Source: Novipirellula herctigrandis
Lineage (GTDB): Bacteria > Planctomycetota > Planctomycetia > Pirellulales > Pirellulaceae
NCBI GenBank assembly: GCA_007859835.1
Contig: SJPJ01000001.1
Span: 7,514,147 to 7,578,146, forward strand
Reading direction: 5' to 3'
DNA length: 64,000 nucleotides
In this document: positions 7,865 to 16,434 of the stretch, one piece after another
Layout: every line of letters starts with the position of its first letter
Position numbering within the stretch: the first letter of the stretch is position 1
Notes under the pieces: model-generated
Told to the model about the DNA's origin: nothing
The model's input: only the letters and a program-made list of their open reading frames with translations
The model's database searches: none
Translations under genes and position numbers: made by a program

Positions 7865-8206
7865 ATGAACGACACAGAAGCTTCGAAGAAATTGACACGT
7901 ATTGTTTGGCTCCTTTCGGCAAATCTAGTCATGTTGACGATTGGTGCTGCGGCTTTGATGGTAGGTCTGTTACCGAAGGTAGAGCGAGCGGTGGAGGCGA
8001 CCGAGCGTGTCGAGGAGCGTTTTCAATCGTTTGCCGATGAGGTGCAGCCTGTGTTGTCGAGCGGCGCTGGCAAAGCGATCGAGACGATTCAAAAGATGGA
8101 CGCCGAACGTCTCTCTGAAACGGCTACGGACAAGACCGACATCCTGATCGAAGCGGCGTCCGAAAGAGCAAAACGTTATCTAGAACGTGACCGGAAAACG
8201 GAATAG
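7865..8206 (+). CDS. Small membrane protein, unknown function
   Basis: 113 residues. One hydrophobic segment near residues 12-35 (IVWLLSANLVMLTIGAAALMVGLL) is followed by a charged, helical tail (VERAVEATERVEERFQSF and later SERAKRYLERDRK) with heptad-like spacing suggestive of a coiled coil. No family recognised. It lies 86 bases after GH16 and 94 before the sulfatase start, same strand, so co-transcription with them is possible. The length and coherent membrane-plus-coil structure argue for a real gene. Confidence 0.6.
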   Translation: MNDTEASKKLTRIVWLLSANLVMLTIGAAALMVGLLPKVERAVEATERVEERFQSFADEVQPVLSSGAGKAIETIQKMDAERLSETATDKTDILIEAASERAKRYLERDRKTE

Positions 8207-8300
8207 CGATAGAAACGTGTCGTCATGTTCTGAAACGATCAGCCGTTGCGGTGAATCGATATTAGTGACTAAATTTTACACACGATCAAAGAGATTTGTC

Positions 8301-9773
8301 ATGAAAAATCAGCTTGCTACTCGATGGATCGCGGTCGTCGTAACCGGTTTGATGTGCGGAGCCTTAAACGCTGCGAACGATAGGCCAAATGTGTTGCTCA
8401 TTTGTTCCGACGATATGCGACCGCAACTGCATTGCTACGGTGACCCGACAGTCCAGTCACCCAACATTGATCGGCTCGCAGCGCGAGGAACGCTTTTCAA
8501 CCGCAGCTATGTTCAGCAAGCTTTGTGCTCGCCATCGCGAATCTCGATGCTCAGCGGTCGCTACCCCACCACGACGCAAATTCTCAACATTGGCCCAACT
8601 CTGCGATCGACGATGCCTGATATTACGACCGTGCCACAGTACTTCAAAACTCATGGCTATGATTGTCGTAGCTTTGGCAAGGTCTACCACGTTGGAATTG
8701 ACGACGATGCGTCATGGAGTGTACCGGCTTGGCATAGTAAAAAGCCTCGATATGGTGCCGCAGGTCAACGTGCCTTGGTTGCTCGGCGAAAAGAATACGC
8801 TCAAAAGGGGATCACTCCGCCCCCGAAAGGAAAAGGCGCGATCTTTTACGCGGGACCAGCGTTCGAGGCAACGAAGCTTGGCGACGATGAGCTACTCGAT
8901 GGCGACACTACTGTCCATGGAATCGAACAACTTCGCGAGTATGCCAAGATTCCAGAGCAGCCGTTTTTTTTGGCAGTCGGATTTTCGAATCCGCACGTGC
9001 CATGGGTGGCACCGAAAAAGTACTTTGATATGTACGATTGTGGATCATTGTCGCTTGCAAAAAATGAATTTTTGCCAAAGGGGGCACCCCCTTTCGCAGC
9101 AACCTCGGGTGCAGACTTTCTTTGGTATGGCAACGTGCAATCTGGGCCGCTCACTGAAACATTCAAGCGTGAATGCCTGCAAGGGTACCTAGCAGCGATC
9201 AGCTATGTTGATGCGCAAGTCGGACGTTTGCTTGACGCTCTCGATAACACCGGGCTTGCCGAGAACACTATCGTCGTGTTTTGGACAGACCACGGATACT
9301 ACATGGGCGAGCATACATGGTGGGGGGCGAAACACAACAACTACGAAGGAGCCACTCGCAATGCGATGATCATTGCTTTGCCAAACCAAGAAGCTTCAGG
9401 ACAGATGACGGATGCTTTGGTGCAAAGCGTTGACATTGGTCCTACATTGGTTGATCTGTGTGGTTTGCCTACAAACGCCAACTTTGAAGGACGCAGTTTG
9501 AAACCACTGATCGAAGACCCGATGGAATCAGTCAATGATGCGGCGTTTAGCTGGTATCCAAAGCGAGGATACCTTGGCGTTGCGATGCGTAGCGATCGAT
9601 GGCGTTTTGTTCGCTGGACGAAGAAGGGAAAGCCAACGCAGTACGAACTCTACGATCAACAGAATGATCCTCAGAACGACGTCAATGTTTTTGGAGAAAA
9701 GCAGCATGCGGCGGAGGTTGAGAAGCTGAAAGAACAATTGGAAAACCGGTTTCCGATCGAAGAAGGCCGCTAG
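8301..9773 (+). CDS. Secreted sulfatase, iduronate-2-sulfatase-like (family S1)
   Basis: 490 residues from ATG 8301; this start opens a Sec signal (MKNQLATRWIAVVVTGLMCGALNA), whereas the frame upstream overlaps the preceding gene. The alkaline-phosphatase-type core begins RPNVLLICSDDMRPQLHCYG, with metal-binding Asp37-Asp38. The maturation motif is CSPSR at residues 76-80, the canonical CxPxR in which Cys becomes formylglycine. Later landmarks are GYDCRSFGKVYHVG, the TDHGYYMGEHTWWGAKHNNYE metal/active-site region and a DIGPTLVDLCGL segment, all as in iduronate-2-sulfatase-like sulfatases. It likely removes sulfate from oligosaccharides released by the GH16. The first unit of a short tandem repeat overlaps its stop codon. 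Confidence 0.9.
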   Translation: MKNQLATRWIAVVVTGLMCGALNAANDRPNVLLICSDDMRPQLHCYGDPTVQSPNIDRLAARGTLFNRSYVQQALCSPSRISMLSGRYPTTTQILNIGPTLRSTMPDITTVPQYFKTHGYDCRSFGKVYHVGIDDDASWSVPAWHSKKPRYGAAGQRALVARRKEYAQKGITPPPKGKGAIFYAGPAFEATKLGDDELLDGDTTVHGIEQLREYAKIPEQPFFLAVGFSNPHVPWVAPKKYFDMYDCGSLSLAKNEFLPKGAPPFAATSGADFLWYGNVQSGPLTETFKRECLQGYLAAISYVDAQVGRLLDALDNTGLAENTIVVFWTDHGYYMGEHTWWGAKHNNYEGATRNAMIIALPNQEASGQMTDALVQSVDIGPTLVDLCGLPTNANFEGRSLKPLIEDPMESVNDAAFSWYPKRGYLGVAMRSDRWRFVRWTKKGKPTQYELYDQQNDPQNDVNVFGEKQHAAEVEKLKEQLENRFPIEEGR

Positions 9774-9832
9774 AAACCGTCTGGGCTAGTAAACGTCTGG
9801 GCTAGTAAACGTCTGGGCTAGTAAACGTCTGG
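9769..9832 (+). repeat. 16-bp tandem repeat starting on the sulfatase stop codon
   Basis: Four units of GCTAGTAAACGTCTGG (first copy GCTAGAAACCGTCTGG) at 9769, 9785, 9801 and 9817. The TAG of the first unit is the sulfatase stop; every further unit carries TAG and TAA. Confidence 0.9.
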
Positions 9833-9931
9833 GGACGTGGTGTTGGGTATCACCGTTTGGGACCCGCCTTGAATGGCAAATTGGTTCAATGTGGGTTGTA
9901 CTGCGATATCTTTTCGCTGGTCCCTAGGGGG

Positions 9932-11398
9932 CTAGCCGAGCAACGGTTTGACGACGTCTCCGTGGACATCGGTGAGGCGAAAGTCACGACCTTGGTAGCG
10001 GTAGGTTAACCGTTCGTGGTCGATCCCCATCAGTTGCAAAATCGTGGCATGGAGATCATGGATGTGAACTCCATCGCTAACGAGGTTGTAACTAAACTCA
10101 TCCGTTTCGCCATGCGTGTAGCCTGCTTTGACGCCGCCACCGGCCATCCACATTGTAAAGCAACGCGGATGATGATCGCGGCCGAAATTGCCTGGTGTGA
10201 TTTTGCCTTGGCAATAACTGGTTCGTCCAAACTCGCCGCCCCAAACGACGAGCGTGTCTTCAAGCAGTCCACGATTCTTCAAATCTTGTATCAATCCAGC
10301 GGTTGGTTGGTCCGTTTTTTTGCACTGACGTTTGATCGCGCTAGGCAGATTGCCGTGGTGATCCCATCCCGGTTGATAGAGCTGAATAAAGCGTACGCCA
10401 CGCTCCGCCAAACGTCTCGCTCGCAAACAATTGGCCGCATACGAACCGGGCGTTTTGACATCGTCGCCATAGAGTGCCAATGTTTCGTCGCTTTCGCGCG
10501 AAATGTTTGTCACTTCGGGGATCGATGTTTGCATTCGGAAAGCCATCTCGTACTGCGCTATGCGGTTTTCGATTGCCGGATCCCCCGTGGACTCGAATTG
10601 CAATTGATGTAGTTTGGCTAGTCCGTCAAGTGCCTGGCGCCGTGTGGATTGCTGAATGCCCGCAGGCGAATTTAGATACAATACTGCATCTTTATCGGCT
10701 CGCAATTCCACACCGTCGAATTTGCCTGGCAAAAAACCGCTGCCCCAAAGCCTTGCAAACAGCGGTTGACCGCCCTGATGCTTGGACACCATGACGACGA
10801 AAGCGGGCAAGTCTTCGTTCTCACTGCCTAGGCCGTACCATGACCAAGCTCCCATGCTTGGACGTCCTGGGAACTGCGAACCGGTCTGCATCATGGTGAC
10901 GCCCGGACCGTGGTTGATCGCCTCGGTATTCATTGACTTGATCACGCATAGTTCATCCGCGATCTTCGCAGTATGTGGTAACAGGTCACTCATCCACAAA
11001 CCGCTCTCGCCATGCTGCGAGAATTTGAACGGTGAACCAACGACTGGCAAACTCGCTTGGTGTGCGCTCATACCCGTCAGCCGTTGCCCTTTGCGAACCG
11101 ACTCAGGCAACTCTTGCCCGTGACGCTCGTTGAGCACCGGCTTGTAATCAAACATGTCCATTTGGGACGGAGCGCCCGATTGGAACAAGAAAATGATCCG
11201 CTTTGCTTTGGGGGCATGATGCAGGCGAGTTGGTTCATCGGTTGCGGATGGCGATGGTGCCGCTCGGGCCATATCTTGTTGCAACAAACTCGACAAAGCC
11301 ATCGAGCCGATACCGTAACCGAACCGGCCGAGCCATTGTCGCCGTGAATAGGGATGCAGGTCGTTGCCAGTGCATAGGGGTTGTTTCAAATCGCTCAT
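9932..11398 (-). CDS. DUF1501 exported protein (sulfatase-fold, Tat substrate)
   Basis: 488 residues. The start at 11398 overlaps the stop of the PSD1 gene by four bases (ATGA), which decides the start and indicates translational coupling. Residues 18-24 (SRRQWLG) and the hydrophobic stretch after them form a twin-arginine signal. The body is DUF1501: KAKRIIFLFQSGAPSQMDMFDYKP, INHGPGVTMMQTGSQFPGRPSMGAW, LVVWGGEFGRTSYCQG, GRDHHPRCFTMWMAGGGVKAGYTHGETDEFSY and LHATILQLMGIDHERLTYRYQGRDFRLTD. The family has an alkaline-phosphatase/sulfatase-like fold but lacks the formylglycine Cys motif. It almost always follows a PSD1-type gene in planctomycetes. Its biochemical role is not established. Confidence 0.9.
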   Translation of the reverse strand: MSDLKQPLCTGNDLHPYSRRQWLGRFGYGIGSMALSSLLQQDMARAAPSPSATDEPTRLHHAPKAKRIIFLFQSGAPSQMDMFDYKPVLNERHGQELPESVRKGQRLTGMSAHQASLPVVGSPFKFSQHGESGLWMSDLLPHTAKIADELCVIKSMNTEAINHGPGVTMMQTGSQFPGRPSMGAWSWYGLGSENEDLPAFVVMVSKHQGGQPLFARLWGSGFLPGKFDGVELRADKDAVLYLNSPAGIQQSTRRQALDGLAKLHQLQFESTGDPAIENRIAQYEMAFRMQTSIPEVTNISRESDETLALYGDDVKTPGSYAANCLRARRLAERGVRFIQLYQPGWDHHGNLPSAIKRQCKKTDQPTAGLIQDLKNRGLLEDTLVVWGGEFGRTSYCQGKITPGNFGRDHHPRCFTMWMAGGGVKAGYTHGETDEFSYNLVSDGVHIHDLHATILQLMGIDHERLTYRYQGRDFRLTDVHGDVVKPLLG

Positions 11399-14300
11399 TG
11401 GTGCCTCACACATTCGTCAAGGTTCATGATGGAATTGACCAACACAGCTGCCGCAGCCAAGTGGGACGGGGCCGCGTCGGACTTGACGGACGCATCGCCG
11501 TTGTTCAAATATTCCGTTGCCAATTTCGGAGTCTTAGCAAACGCTTGGTACTGTTGCTGATACATTTCAACAAGGATTTCGGACTCTTGTTTCGTTGGTT
11601 CTCGTGATGTCAGTCGCAGAAAGGCGTCTCGTGTCACCTCAAAAGGACTCTCGCCGTATTGGCTGAGTAGCTCCGCCGCCATGACACGTGATGCTTCAAT
11701 GAATTGAGGCCCATTGAGCAGGACGAGTGCTTGCAGCGGCGTGTCGGTGATCTCCCGTCTCATTCGACACACTGCGCGAGTGGGGGTGTTGAGCGTCATC
11801 ATGACCGGTGCCGGTGAAGAACGCTTCCAAAAGGTGTACAGGCTGCGGCGATACAGCTTGTCCCCTTTGTCAACGTCCAGGGGTGTGTAGGCCAACGCAA
11901 GGTCGTAAGGTTTGACCGGTGGTCCACCCACATCACGAACCAGCAACCCGCTGGTCGCGAGTATGTTGTCGCGAATCATCTCGGCCGACAATCGCACATT
12001 CGTACCACGAGCCAAATAACGGTTCGTAGGATCCTTGTCGCGTTGCTGCTTGGATACCACCGAAGTTTGGCCGTAGGTGGCGGACAAAGCAATTTGTCGC
12101 AATAGACCGCGAACATCCCATCCCGACGCGACGAAGTCACGGGCCAGCCAATCCAAAAGTTCGGGATGCGTCGGGATTTCACCCTGGTTACCAAAGTCCT
12201 CGGGGGTTCGCACCAGCCCTTGTCCGAGCATCAATTGCCAATAACGGTTGACGGCGACGCGGGCGGTCAGCGGATGATCCGGGGATGTTAGCCATCGAGC
12301 TAATCCAAGCCGGTCACGCGGAAGTTCATCAGGCATCGATGGTAGGAACGATGGTGGTCGCGGGGTAACCCGTTCGCCCTTGGCGTCGTAGACACCTCGC
12401 TTGAGTACATGCGTTTGATGCGGTTCGGCTGTTTCCCGCATCACCATGATCGCCGGGATCGTGTCCATGTGTGTGTTCACGGCTGCGCGAGCTGCACGTA
12501 GCGATTTGCGTGAGTGCCTGGCATCGTTGTCAATGGCGGAAAGATAGTACTCTCGCAAGCACGCACGCTTGTGCTGCGTTAATTCACTTTCCGGTGCCCT
12601 AAGTAGCTCTTCAAGTGAATGACCGTCAAATAGCTGTGCCACTTCGATAGCACTTATTTGGCGATCAAAAACCTCAAACGTATCTACCTTGCCACCAACG
12701 AAACCACGGTCGCGGTAGCGTGATCCGATGGCTAGGTCAAATTGATCGTTCTTCTCGTAACTATCGCCCCACTCGCTAATGTTTCGCGTCAGGTGATCTT
12801 TGACAACCGTGGTCTCAGAGAGCTTGCCATCTAGAAATATTTTCAGTCCTGCGGCCCGACTCGACCCGTCATAGGTGACGACGACGTGATACCATTGCTT
12901 AGCTTCCAATGGCACGGTCGTTTCGATGGCGATGGCATCGCCCGGCCAAAAGTGACAAAGCTTTGCACTGAGTTTGGAACCTTCACGCGTCAATTCATAG
13001 CCGATCGATCCTGCGTCGTCCCAACCCCGCGAACGCCGATAGATCACGCCTCGCGTTTGCACCTCTGGTGACCAAATCCAAAGTGAAAACGAGAACGGGT
13101 CGTGTCGTTTAAAATGCCCCACACCAGGAATCTCGACGGCATCGTCCCCCGTTAGCTTTATTGCCTTTCCCAAGTGGCCATCGACTAAGTGGTTGGCAAT
13201 GGGGCTGGATGCATCTTTGCCGAATCGGTTCACCAAAGCAAAGTTGTTGGGATCGACCGATTCCTCATTTTCCTCGTTGATGATTTCCTTCGTCTCGTCA
13301 AAGAAAATTTCGGCTACCTTGCCTGGCATCATTTCTTTTGTTCGGAGTGTTTGTAGCCATTCTCCGAAGGCGGGATCGCTCTGTTGATCCACTTGGACTT
13401 TCCACTCGGCTTCCGCTTTTGCCAATTTCGCTTTCAGAGCATCGAGTGTTTGCTGCTGTTGGGAATCCGGCAGCGGCATTGCGGGCGTCGGCACGGCATC
13501 GGTGAAGTAGGAAATCAATCCGTTCTCGTCGATGTTGTCGAAGAACGCGCTGAGTGAATAGTAATCCTTCATGGTGATTGGATCATATTTGTGATCGTGG
13601 CAGCGACAGCATTCCATCGTCAACCCCATCATTGCTGTGCTGACGGTATGCGTTCGGTCCGCTACGTTTTCTACTCGAAATTCTTCAACCGCGACGCCAC
13701 CTTCTCGTTTGTGAGAATGCAAACGGTTGAACGCTGTGGCAAGCAGTTGTTCACGTGTTGGGTTGGGTAAAAGATCCCCTGCCAATTGCCATGTGATGAA
13801 ATCGTCGTAAGGCATTCGCTGTTTAAACGCATTGATCACCCAGTCGCGATAGGGCCAAACAAATCGCTCGACATCTTGTTGGTATCCGTACGAATCGGCG
13901 TAGCGAGCGACGTCAAGCCACTCGCTTGTCATGCGTTCGGCGTAGGCGTCGCTGGCAAGTAACCTGTCGACGACTTTCGCTTTGGCACTCGCCGAGGCGT
14001 CCGAAAGGAAATCAGCTATTTCTTGTCGGGTGGGCGGCAACCCGGTCAAGTCAAAAGTGACACGGCGCAGCCACTTGTTCTTGGGAGCTTCGCTGGCGGG
14101 CTGGAAATTCTGTTTGACGAACGTTTTCGCGATGAACTGGTCAATCGGTCCTCGCGGCCAATCCGCAAATTCACTCGAGGCCTGAGGATCGGGCACGGCA
14201 ACCGCTTTGGGTAATGGGACGAAAGCCCAATGGGATTCGAACCTAGCACCTTCGGCGATCCAACGGTCGAGCAGTTCCTTCTCCGTGTCGGTCAGCGGTT

Positions 14301-14604
14301 TCAATGCGTCGGCCGGCGGCATTGGATCATCATCGTCATGGATGCGATTGTGCAACTCACTTTCGTCAACTTTTCCAGGGACGACCGCAAAATAGCCACC
14401 CAAATCGGCCGTGGCACTTTTGAAGGAATCAAGTCGAAAATCCGAATCTTGATTGGTCGCATCCGGGCCGTGGCACTTGAAGCAGCGATCCGAGAGGATC
14501 GGGCGTATGTCACGATTAAACGAAATGTCGTCACCCGCGGCCGAGTGCGCGAGCGTCAGGAAAATGACCGCACCTAGTGAGGATTTTAATCGCCAAGATG
14601 TCAT
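11395..14604 (-). CDS. PSD1-type protein: cytochrome-like + DUF1549 + LamG + DUF1553
   Basis: 1069 residues with a Sec signal (MTSWRLKSSLGAVIFLTLAHSAAG). Domains in order: planctomycete cytochrome-c-like domain with one heme-binding motif CFKCH (41-45) in ILSDRCFKCHGPD; DUF1549 (roughly 150-350, WPRGPIDQFIAKTF through MMGLTMECCRCHDHKYDPI, itself with a second CRCH motif); a concanavalin-like LamG domain (roughly 480-640, FSFSLWIWSPEV, HVVVTYDGSSRAAGLKIFLDG, FDLAIGSRYRDRGFVGGKVDTFEVFDR); and DUF1553/PSD1 (roughly 750-1050, LGLARWLTSPDHPLTARVAVNRYWQ to AEMIRDNILATSGLL). The LamG insert suggests glycan binding. It is followed by the coupled DUF1501 gene and preceded by GH117, so it likely belongs to galactan processing in the periplasm. 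Function of the family is unproven. Confidence 0.9.
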   Translation of the reverse strand: MTSWRLKSSLGAVIFLTLAHSAAGDDISFNRDIRPILSDRCFKCHGPDATNQDSDFRLDSFKSATADLGGYFAVVPGKVDESELHNRIHDDDDPMPPADALKPLTDTEKELLDRWIAEGARFESHWAFVPLPKAVAVPDPQASSEFADWPRGPIDQFIAKTFVKQNFQPASEAPKNKWLRRVTFDLTGLPPTRQEIADFLSDASASAKAKVVDRLLASDAYAERMTSEWLDVARYADSYGYQQDVERFVWPYRDWVINAFKQRMPYDDFITWQLAGDLLPNPTREQLLATAFNRLHSHKREGGVAVEEFRVENVADRTHTVSTAMMGLTMECCRCHDHKYDPITMKDYYSLSAFFDNIDENGLISYFTDAVPTPAMPLPDSQQQQTLDALKAKLAKAEAEWKVQVDQQSDPAFGEWLQTLRTKEMMPGKVAEIFFDETKEIINEENEESVDPNNFALVNRFGKDASSPIANHLVDGHLGKAIKLTGDDAVEIPGVGHFKRHDPFSFSLWIWSPEVQTRGVIYRRSRGWDDAGSIGYELTREGSKLSAKLCHFWPGDAIAIETTVPLEAKQWYHVVVTYDGSSRAAGLKIFLDGKLSETTVVKDHLTRNISEWGDSYEKNDQFDLAIGSRYRDRGFVGGKVDTFEVFDRQISAIEVAQLFDGHSLEELLRAPESELTQHKRACLREYYLSAIDNDARHSRKSLRAARAAVNTHMDTIPAIMVMRETAEPHQTHVLKRGVYDAKGERVTPRPPSFLPSMPDELPRDRLGLARWLTSPDHPLTARVAVNRYWQLMLGQGLVRTPEDFGNQGEIPTHPELLDWLARDFVASGWDVRGLLRQIALSATYGQTSVVSKQQRDKDPTNRYLARGTNVRLSAEMIRDNILATSGLLVRDVGGPPVKPYDLALAYTPLDVDKGDKLYRRSLYTFWKRSSPAPVMMTLNTPTRAVCRMRREITDTPLQALVLLNGPQFIEASRVMAAELLSQYGESPFEVTRDAFLRLTSREPTKQESEILVEMYQQQYQAFAKTPKLATEYLNNGDASVKSDAAPSHLAAAAVLVNSIMNLDECVRHQ

Positions 14605-14754
14605 TGCAATCGATTTCAGGATAGGAATGGGATTGGCGGTTGTTTGCGGTATCGATCATGGGGGCATCTCGAAAGGTGACGTCCACCCCAGGCTGCCAAT
14701 CGGCTTTGAATGCCATAATCACAGGGCGTTTTTAACGCACTATTCCACTACGTC

Positions 14755-15927
14755 CTACTCTGCTTTTTCACCTTTGGCGGTATGGTTCACCACGCGTCTC
14801 GATGTGAAGCGGCGAATGTACTGGTAGTTCCACGACTTGTATTGGTGTGTCAGTCCACGACGAAGAATCTCAGTCGGCTCCTTTTCGTTGTCCGCTGTAC
14901 GGTTCAGTCCAATCGCGTGCGGTGCGTCTTTGATTACCGACATGATTTCGAAGTTGATCCCGTCGGGCGACCACTGGATAGTGTTCTTTTCAGGACCGTC
15001 GGTCGTAATCAGCGATGCGATGCCACCATTATAGGGCCACACACAAACCTCGTGCCCGCTGTTGCTGACAGGATTGTAGGGGCTCTTGACATAAGGGCCT
15101 TTGGGATGGTCTGCGATCGCAACGCCGTGGCGGATTTGGCGTCCACCGAACGTGATTGCTTCGCCCATTTGTTCGCCTTTGTAGTAAAGGTAAAACTTGC
15201 CTTTGAACGGAAGGATGCAGGGGTCGTGAACTTTGTGGCTGTCGAAGTCGCCCTTCTTCAAAACTCGGAAACGGTTTTGTTCTTCACCTTCCCAGATGCC
15301 GTTGTCAGCCGGGCTGAGGATTGGTTCTTTGCTTTTGGTCCATGGGCCCTCAGGAGAATTAGCCCACGCCAACCCAACCTGATTCTTCACGCGAACGGCA
15401 TAGGGTGACTTCACCGTTTGGTAACAGAGATAGTAGGTTCCGTCATGCTTCATGATTTCGCAAGTGAAAACCGAACGATCGTCGTATGCCCCTTTTTCAC
15501 CTCGCTGAACCGCGAGCCCTTCTTCCTTCCAAGTAATGCCGTCGGGCGAGGTTGCATACCAAAGGTCGCATCGGTCCCATGGAAACACTTTGTCCTTTTC
15601 AACATCGCCACCGAATCCCTGGCTGGGGCCGGTGCTGCGGGAATACCAGACGTAATACTTGCCGTTCTCTTTGATCATGGCGCTCGGATCACGACGCACC
15701 ACCCCTTCTTCGTACGCTAGGTCACCCTTGAGGTCTTGGGTTTGAAACTCGACAAACCATTCATTGCCGACGTTGGGCCATTTCAAGGCACGCTTGGATG
15801 CGGCACTGAGTTTGTCTGGGTTCGTGATTCCAAGAAAGTCGACTTGTTCGGGAGTTGGCATGATCGAGTCTTGAGCGAAGGAGTGGGTTGCCGCCAGAAA
15901 CAAGAGTGCAAACGCGGTCGGTTTCAT
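14755..15927 (-). CDS. GH117 alpha-1,3-(3,6-anhydro)-L-galactosidase-like enzyme
   Basis: 390 residues with signal peptide [20 protein letters not shown] five-bladed beta-propeller of clan GH43/117 type. The proposed catalytic residues are Asp80 (VRRDPSAM), Asp235 (KVHDPCIL) and His292-Glu293 ([14 protein letters not shown]). The spacings 155 and 58 residues equal those I recall for characterised GH117 enzymes (D97/D252/E310 in a Zobellia enzyme). Blade motifs [45 protein letters not shown] and [16 protein letters not shown] support the family. GH117 removes 3,6-anhydro-L-galactose from the non-reducing end of neoagaro-oligosaccharides, which points to agar-type galactan. PSD1 starts 150 bases downstream on the same strand. 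Confidence 0.85.
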   Translation of the reverse strand: MKPTAFALLFLAATHSFAQDSIMPTPEQVDFLGITNPDKLSAASKRALKWPNVGNEWFVEFQTQDLKGDLAYEEGVVRRDPSAMIKENGKYYVWYSRSTGPSQGFGGDVEKDKVFPWDRCDLWYATSPDGITWKEEGLAVQRGEKGAYDDRSVFTCEIMKHDGTYYLCYQTVKSPYAVRVKNQVGLAWANSPEGPWTKSKEPILSPADNGIWEGEEQNRFRVLKKGDFDSHKVHDPCILPFKGKFYLYYKGEQMGEAITFGGRQIRHGVAIADHPKGPYVKSPYNPVSNSGHEVCVWPYNGGIASLITTDGPEKNTIQWSPDGINFEIMSVIKDAPHAIGLNRTADNEKEPTEILRRGLTHQYKSWNYQYIRRFTSRRVVNHTAKGEKAE

Positions 15928-16434
15928 TGTTGTTCTCGCAAAATTGGATGTGTTTTCAAGTCACCGACGTTATCGATTGTCTTTCGTGGCGCATTCTTCC
16001 CAGCGAATTTCCGAGCGAAATGGGGCTCGAACTTCGTTGACGGATACAGTCGCGTGGACATAGGGTCAGCGATAAGGTCAGAGCAACGCCGCAAATCGTT
16101 GACTGTTAACAATGTATATCCTGTGGGTTTGGCGTCAACTGTCACGTTATTGACGTTTTAGTGGAATGCGAGGCTTCCTGTAGCCTGGCGCATCGGTTTG
16201 GTTGTTTTTGGGGGCTGCGATTGCGAGACGCGACTTCCTGCTGCGAATTTGGTTGCCCGTTTCGCACTCCCATGACCGCGCGGAAACGGATGGCGAATCC
16301 TGCAATTGCATCGGGTTGCTCGATCGGCGCGCGACCTAATTGCACGCGCCGGTGTCCGCGCATTTGTTGATTGGGGCACGGCCGAAAGAGGTTTTGTGCG
16401 GATGCCGGTATGCGAGCTTGACCTTGGATTGCCG
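15928..16434. other. Intergenic stretch upstream of GH117
   Basis: Separates the FAD oxidoreductase stop from the GH117 start. Apart from the possible promoter/inverted repeat near 16099-16140 nothing is recognised; short open frames on both strands show no family features. Confidence 0.5.
16099..16140 (-). promoter_or_regulatory. Possible promoter and operator for GH117-PSD1-DUF1501
   Basis: On the minus strand TTGACG (16139-16134) is followed after 16 bases by TACATT (16117-16112), a fair -35/-10 pair about 185 bases upstream of GH117. The inverted arms GTTGAC (16099-16104) and GTCAAC (16135-16140) enclose it, as an operator might. Planctomycete promoters are poorly predictable by consensus, so this is only a candidate. 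Confidence 0.25.
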
